From: CALDUY01 sp046350255
Lineage (GTDB): Bacteria > Planctomycetota > Planctomycetia > Gemmatales > Gemmataceae
Assembly (NCBI GenBank): GCA_046350255.1
Contig: JAXMAV010000003.1
Location: forward strand, 372,001-436,000
Length of the DNA: 64,000 nucleotides
Direction of reading: 5' to 3'
Both the position numbers and the translations under genes were made by a program. The notes beneath the pieces were generated by a model. That model saw nothing but the letters and a program-made list of their open reading frames with translations. It did no database searches and was not told the origin of the DNA. This document shows, one piece after another, positions 27,326 to 35,130 of this stretch (position 1 is its first letter; each line of letters begins with the position of its first letter).

Positions 27326-28375
27326 TTACAGGCCCGTCAGCCGCAGCATCGTCGGGTCGGGCAACCACATGTACAGGAACAACGGCAGCTTCGTGCGGTC
27401 GAGCCCCGGCAGGCTCGCCGGCATCGCCGTCGTGTGGACCGGACGGTTCGGCGTCGACGCATACAGCGTCCGCGCCGAGTCGCCCTGCCGGCGATACATC
27501 ACCGTCTGTGCTGTCTCGGTCTTCCCCAGCCGACAGGCCAGGGCAATCGCCTCATCCAGGTAGCCAACGGCGTCGATCAGCCCCGCCTGCAGCGCCTGCT
27601 GGCTGGTCATCACGCGCCCATCGAACAGGTCGCTCTTGGCATCCATCCGCGGCCGCGCCTGCGTCACCACCTGCTTGAACCGCTCGTGGTAGCCGCGCGC
27701 CATGTCGGTCAGCAGTGTCCGCTCTTCCGGCTTCAGCTTGCGGATCAGCGACCCCATGTCGATCTTGTCGCCCGAGCGGATCGACCGGTCGGCCCAGCCG
27801 AACTGACCCAGCGCATCGTTGGCGTCGTACATGTTCATCACCACGCCGAAGCCGCCCACCACCGACGAGGGAATCGCCACGATCTGATCGCAGCCCGTCG
27901 CCAGGAAGTAGCCGCCCCCAGTGCCGAGATCGAGCAGGCAGGCCACCACCGGTTTGCCGGTCGTCTGCCGGAAGCGGACCAGCTCGTGCCACATCAGGTC
28001 AGTCGCCGCCACACCGCCGCCCGGGGTGTTCAGCCGCAAGACCACGGCACGCACAGTCGGATCGGCGGCGCAGGCGTCCAGCTTCTCCTTGAACGTCGCC
28101 ACCGGGTTTTCGCCCAGCGAGAACGGCCCGACGTTGTTGTAGTTCGTCAGCACGCCGTCCACGTCGAGCACTGCCACCTTCGCCGGGGCAGGGCAGGCGG
28201 CGGCCACCGGCGGCACCGCCACCTCACATAGCGGGCCGACGTCCACCAGAGGCTGCACCTCCGAGCGGACCCGGGCTTCCATCTTGCCCTGCATCTGGAC
28301 CGCGGACTCGGTGCGCAGAGGCATGCACCCGGCCAGGAGCACCAAACATACCCCCGTCGCGATGATCTGCCTCAT
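27326..28375 (-). CDS. S49 (SppA-like) family lipoprotein with altered catalytic residues
   Basis: 349 residues from ATG 28375, which follows GGGAGGAGG; the ATG at 28396 lies before that site. The N-terminus is a lipoprotein signal (LVLLAGC). The S49 fold is evident from VLRLNTPGGGVAATDLMW, GGGYFLATGCDQIVAIP, VVGGFGVVM, LKPEERTLL and FDGRVMTSQQALQAGLID. By eye alignment the nucleophile position of the family (AASGGY) reads GTGGGY, so Ser is Gly, and the lysine of the KSG motif reads Arg (IRSG). It may therefore be a non-cleaving relative. It lies between the monooxygenase and FAAL genes with gaps of 97 and 78 bases, so it belongs to the cluster by position. Confidence 0.82.
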   Translation of the reverse strand: MRQIIATGVCLVLLAGCMPLRTESAVQMQGKMEARVRSEVQPLVDVGPLCEVAVPPVAAACPAPAKVAVLDVDGVLTNYNNVGPFSLGENPVATFKEKLDACAADPTVRAVVLRLNTPGGGVAATDLMWHELVRFRQTTGKPVVACLLDLGTGGGYFLATGCDQIVAIPSSVVGGFGVVMNMYDANDALGQFGWADRSIRSGDKIDMGSLIRKLKPEERTLLTDMARGYHERFKQVVTQARPRMDAKSDLFDGRVMTSQQALQAGLIDAVGYLDEAIALACRLGKTETAQTVMYRRQGDSARTLYASTPNRPVHTTAMPASLPGLDRTKLPLFLYMWLPDPTMLRLTGL

Positions 28376-28471
28376 GTCGCCCCTCCTCCCGATCAAACCC
28401 CTTCCTCCGCCACAATCGTCGTTTCTGTTATCGGCCGCACCATCTACCCCGCATCACCGGAATCACCGGTC

Positions 28472-29758
28472 TCACCGGAAGCGATCCGCCAGCTTGCCCA
28501 GCAGTGGCAGACTATCGAGGATCGCCTGCGCCGAAGGGCCGAAGTCGATCAGGCAGGCGATGTCCTGCACGTCCACTTCGATCAGCTGCTCGACCAGCTC
28601 TGCACAGCTGTCCGGCGTCCCCATCAGCGAGCGCTTCCGCAGGAACTTCTCGAACAACCAGTCGATGGCCATCGCCATCTCGTCGGCGCCCAGCCGCTTC
28701 AGATCGATGGCCAGCCCCCGGCTCGCCGCCAGCTTCTCCAGAAGACCCATGTTCTCGCGCAGGTAGTCGGCGTACGGTCCGCGCACTGCCTTCTGCACGT
28801 CGGCCAGTGTGTCGCCCAGGTAGGTGTGCAGCGTCACCGCCACGCGCCCCGTCGCCGGGTCGTAGCCCGCCGCCGCCCGGGCCTCGCGGTACAGCTTGAT
28901 CTTCTTCGCCAGCGTCTCCACATCCTGGTCGAACAGGTGCGTCAGCAGGTGGCAGCCATGCTTGCCCGCCGCCTGGAAGCTCCGCTCGCTGCCGGCGCAG
29001 GTCATCCAGATCGTCAGGTCCTTCTGCACCGGCGTGGGGTAGGTCCGCACCCGGATCGCCTTGCCCTCGCCATCGACGGCGTCGACCATCTCGCCCGCCC
29101 ACAGGCTCCGAATGTGGTCCAGACCCTTGTAGGTGATGTCGTAGCGGTCGGCGTAGCGCTCGGGGTAGAACAGGAAGTCGCCCGGGTTCCATCCTGGCGC
29201 GAACGAAATCTCGATGCGCCCGTGCGACAGGTTATCGACGCACGACCACTCCTCGACGATGCGAATGGGGTTGTGCAACGGCAGCACCACGCTGGCCGAG
29301 CGCAGCTTCAGCCGCTTCGTCTCTCGCGCCACCGCGGCCTGCAGCACCGCCGGGTTGGGATACAGGCTACCCATCCGCGTGAAGTGCCGCTCCGGCACCC
29401 ACAGCGCCGAGAATCCGTTCTGGTCGGCGAACTTCGCCGCCGAGATCACCATCTCGTACTTTTCCGAGGCGGCATGTCCTTCGTCGCTGCCGAAGAACAT
29501 CAGGCTGAAATCGACCGTCTTGCGCCGCGGCGCCGACGTCGTCTGTCCGGTCGTGGCCGGGGTCAGGGCAGGGGACGCCGCCCGGCGCGGGCGAAAGCCC
29601 GTCCACTGCTGCGTCACATGGGCCAGCGCGGCCTCCTTCGTGGTCGCCGCCAGCGCCTCCGTCCAGCCCGCGGGCAGCGTCCGCGCCGCCGGCCACAGCG
29701 CCTGCCGCCCTGTGGGGTGGGTCACCACGCGAAACTTCGGCTCGGTCATGGTCGTCAC
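28472..29758 (-). CDS. MbtH-like domain fused to LLM-class flavin-dependent monooxygenase (MupA/Atu3671 type)
   Basis: 428 residues if started at GTG 29758, which has GAGG seven bases upstream; ATG 29749 is the alternative. Residues about 5-55 match MbtH proteins: ALWPAARTLPAGW, then QQWTGFRPR (family pattern WP-x5-PxGW ... WTDxRP). After a Pro/Ala linker, a bacterial-luciferase-like TIM barrel begins with VDFSLMFFG and continues with ALWVPERHF, LRSASVVLPLHNPIRIVEEW, SFAPGWNP and VRTYPTPVQKDLTIWMT. This LLM subgroup is typical of NRPS/PKS clusters, where it uses FMNH2 and O2 to oxidise a carrier-bound intermediate. MbtH domains chaperone adenylation domains, so the fusion probably serves the NRPS whose gene ends 13 bases upstream. 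Confidence 0.88.
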   Translation of the reverse strand: MTTMTEPKFRVVTHPTGRQALWPAARTLPAGWTEALAATTKEAALAHVTQQWTGFRPRRAASPALTPATTGQTTSAPRRKTVDFSLMFFGSDEGHAASEKYEMVISAAKFADQNGFSALWVPERHFTRMGSLYPNPAVLQAAVARETKRLKLRSASVVLPLHNPIRIVEEWSCVDNLSHGRIEISFAPGWNPGDFLFYPERYADRYDITYKGLDHIRSLWAGEMVDAVDGEGKAIRVRTYPTPVQKDLTIWMTCAGSERSFQAAGKHGCHLLTHLFDQDVETLAKKIKLYREARAAAGYDPATGRVAVTLHTYLGDTLADVQKAVRGPYADYLRENMGLLEKLAASRGLAIDLKRLGADEMAMAIDWLFEKFLRKRSLMGTPDSCAELVEQLIEVDVQDIACLIDFGPSAQAILDSLPLLGKLADRFR

Positions 29759-29771
29759 GGTCCGCCCTCTC

Positions 29772-32700
29772 TTATCCGCGGTACAGCGCACAGGCCACCT
29801 GCACGCCAGCGCCTACCTCGATCACCAGCCCCAGCTCGCCCGCCTTCAGCCGCCCATGCTCGCGTGCCCGGGCGAATACCGCCGGCAACGACGAGGTGAA
29901 CAGGTCGCCGCCCGTTTCGTCCATCAGCTCCACCTGCGAGGCTGGCACCTGCAGTCGCTGCGCCAGCGCCACCGTGAAAGCCGGCGAGCGCCACGGCGGC
30001 AGCACCACCGCCACGTCGCTCAGCGACACCTTTTGCTCCGCCAGGAACTCCTGCACCGTCTGCACGACGCAGTCCAGGTACACCGCTTCCAGGTCCGGGT
30101 CGATCTGATGCGCCACCGCCGGCTTGTAGTCGTGCGGCGCCGTCCACGAGGCCCGCTTCTCCACATGCTGCGGGAACGACCGGAACCCGAAGGCGAAGAA
30201 GCCATCCTTCTCGCCCGGCTCCAGCACGAACGCCGACGCCGTCGGACGCAGCCCCAGCAGATTCTCCGGCCAGGTCTCCGCGTTGTTCTCCACTTCCGAC
30301 GCCGTGATGAGTGCCCGGCCCATGCGGCCCGACTGCATCATCGCCCCGGCGACGAAGCACGCCGTAAGCGTGCCCAGCCCGCCGTTGAGCAGGTCGAAGG
30401 CGAACGACCGCCGCGCGAAGTTCGATTCGTCGTCGTGGTTGATCCCCAACTCGCCCGCCGCGATCGTCGCCAGCGCTGGCTCGCTCAGGAACTCGGTGTG
30501 ATACACCCCGGTGTGCAGGATCAGGTCGATGTCGTTGCGCGACTTCGCCGACTTCGCCAGGCAGTCCTCGCCCGCTTCCTTCAACATGGTCAGCGAGTCC
30601 GACGACTTCGCCAGTCCGCTGATCGCCTCGACCCGCGCCGGCTTCTCCAGCCGGAAGGTTCGCAGCGCCGACCGCGGCTGAGCCGGCCGTTTCTCCGGCC
30701 GGGGTTGCTCGCGCATCCGCTGCGGCAGGTCGTCGAAGGTGTAGATCGCCGTTCCCACCACCAGGCCCGACCCCGACACCGCGTACAGCGCCCGGTCGCC
30801 CGGCTGGATCCGTCCCGACTGGATGTTCTCCCACGTCGCCAGCATGTGCGTGTTCGTCGCACAGTTGCCGCGCTCCGCCAGGTTGTAGACCGTGTTTCGC
30901 CGGTCGACCACCGTCTTGCCCAGCACCCGGTTGATCTCCTGCACCGCGCCGTCCAGCGTGCGCTCCGACGTCTGATGCATGATCAGCTGCCGCACCGATT
31001 CCGGCGTCCACCGGTTACGCTGCAGCACCTCAAGGCAGTGGCCCACGGCCAGCTTGGTCGTGACGACGGCACTCTTGACCGGATCGGTGTGCATGATCGC
31101 CCCACCGTGCGAATCGCGCGACACCTTGGCCACGCACAGCGGGTGATACCGCCCCAGCGTGAACAGCTCCATGTCGTGGAAACCGACGTCGGCCCGCGGC
31201 GCTCGCTCCAGCAGAATCGCCTGGCCCGCGTCGCCGAGTGTCAGGCAGGCCATCCGCGAATCCATGAAGTCCTGAATCTCCATCTGCGCCGTCCGCGTCA
31301 GGTGCGAGATGTACTCGCCGGAGATGATCAGGCCATTCTTCACCAGCCCCATGCGGAGCAGCGTGTCGACGAACCAGATGGCCGTGAAGGTGCCGGCGCA
31401 GGCGTTAGTCAGATCGAACGCCATCGCGTTGTTCAGGCCGAACTCGCGCTGCAGCCTCGCGGCCGTCGTCGGCTCCAGCGAGAAGCGGAACATCGGCCCA
31501 TCGAACCGCGAGATGTTCGCGCACACCACCAGGTCGATATCTTCCGGTGCGTTGCGCGTCCGGGCCAGGCACTCGGCCACGGCCTTCCGCGCCAGATCGA
31601 TGGAGAACTCGTCGTCCTGCACCACCCGCCGGCTCTTGATCCCCGTGAATCGCTCCAGCGGGAAGTCGAGCGGCACCTTGCAGTTTTGCAGCACGTCCTC
31701 GGTCGTCAGCACATTCGTGGGTAGGTAGACTCCCAAACTCTCGATCACCGCTCCGGGCGCACCGGGCTGCATCGGGCCGCCGCACGCCTGCCGCACGCCC
31801 GCCGATGTCGCTCCGCTCTCACTCGTCGTGTGGCTCTCGTTGGTCAACGTCACCAGGGCCGCCAGCTCGGCGATCGTCTGATGCCGGAACACCAGCTCCG
31901 GCGTCAGCGACAGACCTTCCTGCGCCGCTCGTGAGGCCAGTTCGACCGTCTGGATCGATGCTCCGCCCAGGTCGAAGAAGTTATCGTGGACGCCCACCGA
32001 CTCCAGTCCCAGCACCTGGCACCACACCCGCGCCAGTGCGTGCTCGGTCGGCGTTCGTGGCGCCACCGGCTTGCCCGAACCCTGCGTCCGCGGCGCGATC
32101 CGTGCCAGCGCCTTGCGATCCACCTTGCCGTAGCCCGACAGCGGCATCTTCTCCAGCGTCGTGATCGCCCCGGGCAGCATGTAGGCCGGCAGCCGCGTCC
32201 GCAGATGCTCGCGCACCGCGTCGAGCGGGAACTCGTCCCGGTTCCGCGCCACCACGTAGGCCGCCAGCGACGGACCCTTGCCGCTCTCTTCTCGCACGAT
32301 CACCGCGGCCTCGGCCACCGCCGGATGCTGCCGCAACACTTCCTGAATCTCTTCCAGCTCGATGCGATGCCCGCGCAGCTTCACCTGATGGTCGAGCCGC
32401 CCCAGGAACTCGATCTGTCCGTCGGCCCGCCAGCGCACCAGGTCGCCCGTCCGGTAGGCCACCTCGCCCGCCACGAACGGATGCGGAATGAACCGCTCGG
32501 CCGTCAGCCCTGGCTGACCCAGGTAGCCCAGCGCCAGCCCTGGCCCCGCCAGGAGCAGCTCGCCCGACACGCCCACCGGCACCGGCTGCAGGTCGCCATC
32601 GACGATGTACACCTGCGTCCGCGCCATCGGCCGACCGATCGTCGGCGCCTGCCCGTTCGGCGTCGTCTCCACCCACGTCGCGCACACAGTCGCCTCGGTG

Positions 32701-35063
32701 GGACCATAGGCGTTGATCACTCGGCGCCCGTTGACCGCCCAGCGCGTCACCAGCTCAGCCGGGCACGCCTCGCCGGCCACCGTCATCAATCGCAGATCCG
32801 GATAGTCGCCGGCCGGCAGCGCCTGAACGATCGAGGGCGGCATCGTCGTGATGCTGACGCGCTTCTCGACCAGCAGACTCGCCAGCCCCGGGCCCGGCAG
32901 CACCGTCGAGGGCGTCGGCAGAATCAGCGCCGCTCCGTTGCCCAGCCCCATCAGCATCTCGTAGACGCTGGCATCGAAGCTGAACGACGCGAACAGCAGC
33001 ACCCGGTCCGCCGCCGTCAGCCCGAAGAACTCTCGCTGCGCTGACCACAACGGCATCAGGCCGCGATGCGTCAGCACGGTCCCCTTCGGCCGGCCGGTCG
33101 ACCCCGAGGTGTAGATCACATAGGCCCAGTCGGTCTCTTCCGGCGTCCGACCCAGGTTCGCGCCATCAAAGGCCGCCAGCGCCACTGCCACTTCTTCCAA
33201 CTTCGCCGCAGGCACACCGTTGCCGGGCGCCTCGCTTGCCGTCAGCACCAGGGCCGGCTGACAATCTTCCACCATGCCCGTCAGCCGCTGCGCCGGATGC
33301 GCCGGGTCGAGATACAGCCAGGCCGCTCGCAGCTTCCACGCCGCCAGCACGCCCACCAGAATCTCGGGACAGCGCGGCAGATGCAGCGCCACGATGTCGC
33401 CCGGCTGCACGCCCTGTTTCTCCAGGTAGCGGGCCAGCCGGTTCGCCTGTTCGTTCAGCTCGCGGTAGGTCAGCCGTCGCCCTTCCTGCTCGACCGCCAC
33501 CGCGTCCGGCGTCCGGGCCGCATGCCCTTCGACCAGCGCCACGATGTTGGTAGAAGGCACATCCAGTGCAGGCGCCTTCGACCACTCCTGGACGATGGTC
33601 TGCCGTTCCGCCGCCGACAACAGCGCCAGCTCGGCCAGTGGCGCCTCGGGTGCCTCGACGACCGCGGCCAGCACGGCATCGAGATGCTGGGCCATCCGCT
33701 CAATGGTCGAGCGATGGAACAGATCGGTGTTGTAGCACAGCCGCGCCGTGATCTTCGACGTGTTCGTGCCCGGCACGTCTGCCTCGAAGACGATCAGCGT
33801 CAGATCGCACGGTGCACCGCGCTGCTCCATCAGCACCGGTTCCAGCACCAGCGTCTCGGGCCGGCTCGCCACCGGCTTCGTCAGGTCGATGTGATCGGGG
33901 AAGCTCATCGCTCGCGGGCGGTCCCAGATGAACATCGTCTGGAAGACAGGCGAGCGAGACGGATCGCGGTGCGGATGCAGCCGTTTCACCACCTCGCCGA
34001 ATGGGTAGTCGCCGTGCTCCATGCCGTGGTAGATGCGATCGCGCACCAGCGCAACCACATCGAGGAACGACATCTCCGGCGCCAGCCGGGCCCGCACGAC
34101 AATCTGATTCAGATAGTAGCCGACCAGTCGCTCCCACTCCTGGCGGGGCCGATCGGCCATCGTCACGCCGACCATCAGCTCGGACTGCCCGGTGTAGCGA
34201 TGCAGCAGCAGCTCAAACGCGCTGAGCATGACCGGGAACAGCGTCGCGCCGATCTTGCCGGCGAGGCCGCGCAGCTTCGTCACGACGGTGGGCGCGACGG
34301 ACCATGTGAAGGTGTCGCCCTTGTAAGTCTGCACGGGAGGCCGCGGTAGATCGATGGGCAGGTCGAGGACGGGCAGCGGCGCGGCCAGCTCCTTCAACCA
34401 GTATCCCAGCGCCTGCTGGCCACGCGGGCCATTCATGTTTGTCAGCTGATGTCGCAGGTAGTCGCCGAAGCCGGTGCGCGGCAGCGACAGGGGCGTCTCC
34501 TGCCCCTTCTTCCGCGCCACGTACAGCTCCTTCAGCTCCTCGATCATCAGATCCATCGACCACAGATCGGCGATCAGATGATGGAAGACGAGCAGCAGCA
34601 CCACTTCATCGGCGCGACGGTAGAACTCGGCGCGGAAGGCCGGTCCCTTCTCCAGGTCGAAGGCGGCATCGCCGCGCGCTTCCAGGTGCGTCAGCAAGCG
34701 GTCCCACGACCAGTCGGCCACGTCGAAGCGCGGTAGCTCGACCGGCATCTCGGCCTCGATCTTCTGCGTCGGCTTGCCGTCCTTCAGGAGGAAGCGCGTC
34801 CGCAGCGCCGGGTGCCGGCACAGCAGCGTCTGGAAGGCGCGCGTCAGCGCGTCGAGGTCGGTGTCGGCCGGCAACCGTGCCGCGAAGAGGAAGTTGTAGG
34901 CTGGGCTCGACGGGGCCAGCTGGTAGACGAACCACAGCCCCTGCTGTCCCGCCGACAGCGGATACATGCCCGTCGCCGCGCCATCTCGGATGCTCAACAG
35001 CACCTTGAGCAGCTCGCGCTTGGCCTCGACCGAGAGAGCGCCAATCTGGTTATTGTCGTTCAT
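29772..35063 (-). CDS. Nonribosomal peptide synthetase C-A-PCP with two C-terminal KAS III domains
   Basis: 1763 residues from ATG 35063; a GTG at 35096 is possible. Order: condensation domain at about 30-460 with FHHLIADLWS near 162 (the usual G after HHxxxD is Leu); adenylation domain at about 490-1000 with YTSGSTGRPKG, FDASVYEM, NAYGPTEATVC, YRTGDLV, LRGHRIELEEI and GYGKVDRKAL; carrier domain with FFDLGGASIQ near 1032. Then a ketoacyl synthase III domain at about 1130-1480 with Cys in NACAGTF near 1222, MHQTSERT and ERGNCATNTH. A second KAS III-like domain at about 1480-1763 has NGGLGTLT where the cysteine should be. No thioesterase or reductase is present, so the KAS III part may release or extend the chain by C-C bond formation. 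Confidence 0.92.
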   Translation of the reverse strand: MNDNNQIGALSVEAKRELLKVLLSIRDGAATGMYPLSAGQQGLWFVYQLAPSSPAYNFLFAARLPADTDLDALTRAFQTLLCRHPALRTRFLLKDGKPTQKIEAEMPVELPRFDVADWSWDRLLTHLEARGDAAFDLEKGPAFRAEFYRRADEVVLLLVFHHLIADLWSMDLMIEELKELYVARKKGQETPLSLPRTGFGDYLRHQLTNMNGPRGQQALGYWLKELAAPLPVLDLPIDLPRPPVQTYKGDTFTWSVAPTVVTKLRGLAGKIGATLFPVMLSAFELLLHRYTGQSELMVGVTMADRPRQEWERLVGYYLNQIVVRARLAPEMSFLDVVALVRDRIYHGMEHGDYPFGEVVKRLHPHRDPSRSPVFQTMFIWDRPRAMSFPDHIDLTKPVASRPETLVLEPVLMEQRGAPCDLTLIVFEADVPGTNTSKITARLCYNTDLFHRSTIERMAQHLDAVLAAVVEAPEAPLAELALLSAAERQTIVQEWSKAPALDVPSTNIVALVEGHAARTPDAVAVEQEGRRLTYRELNEQANRLARYLEKQGVQPGDIVALHLPRCPEILVGVLAAWKLRAAWLYLDPAHPAQRLTGMVEDCQPALVLTASEAPGNGVPAAKLEEVAVALAAFDGANLGRTPEETDWAYVIYTSGSTGRPKGTVLTHRGLMPLWSAQREFFGLTAADRVLLFASFSFDASVYEMLMGLGNGAALILPTPSTVLPGPGLASLLVEKRVSITTMPPSIVQALPAGDYPDLRLMTVAGEACPAELVTRWAVNGRRVINAYGPTEATVCATWVETTPNGQAPTIGRPMARTQVYIVDGDLQPVPVGVSGELLLAGPGLALGYLGQPGLTAERFIPHPFVAGEVAYRTGDLVRWRADGQIEFLGRLDHQVKLRGHRIELEEIQEVLRQHPAVAEAAVIVREESGKGPSLAAYVVARNRDEFPLDAVREHLRTRLPAYMLPGAITTLEKMPLSGYGKVDRKALARIAPRTQGSGKPVAPRTPTEHALARVWCQVLGLESVGVHDNFFDLGGASIQTVELASRAAQEGLSLTPELVFRHQTIAELAALVTLTNESHTTSESGATSAGVRQACGGPMQPGAPGAVIESLGVYLPTNVLTTEDVLQNCKVPLDFPLERFTGIKSRRVVQDDEFSIDLARKAVAECLARTRNAPEDIDLVVCANISRFDGPMFRFSLEPTTAARLQREFGLNNAMAFDLTNACAGTFTAIWFVDTLLRMGLVKNGLIISGEYISHLTRTAQMEIQDFMDSRMACLTLGDAGQAILLERAPRADVGFHDMELFTLGRYHPLCVAKVSRDSHGGAIMHTDPVKSAVVTTKLAVGHCLEVLQRNRWTPESVRQLIMHQTSERTLDGAVQEINRVLGKTVVDRRNTVYNLAERGNCATNTHMLATWENIQSGRIQPGDRALYAVSGSGLVVGTAIYTFDDLPQRMREQPRPEKRPAQPRSALRTFRLEKPARVEAISGLAKSSDSLTMLKEAGEDCLAKSAKSRNDIDLILHTGVYHTEFLSEPALATIAAGELGINHDDESNFARRSFAFDLLNGGLGTLTACFVAGAMMQSGRMGRALITASEVENNAETWPENLLGLRPTASAFVLEPGEKDGFFAFGFRSFPQHVEKRASWTAPHDYKPAVAHQIDPDLEAVYLDCVVQTVQEFLAEQKVSLSDVAVVLPPWRSPAFTVALAQRLQVPASQVELMDETGGDLFTSSLPAVFARAREHGRLKAGELGLVIEVGAGVQVACALYRG

Positions 35064-35130
35064 GGAAGATGAGTTCCACCCTGGTCGCGGCGTCACCGGC
35101 GCGACCGGTTAGTCTGGCGTCGTGTAGTCC

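Noticed and set aside
29214..31724. Long open frame of 836 codons on the plus strand opposite the NRPS gene
   Set aside because: It is antisense to clearly conserved KAS III and PCP domains and is Arg/His/Gln-rich low-complexity protein, the usual mirror of GC-rich coding DNA. No motif was recognised.
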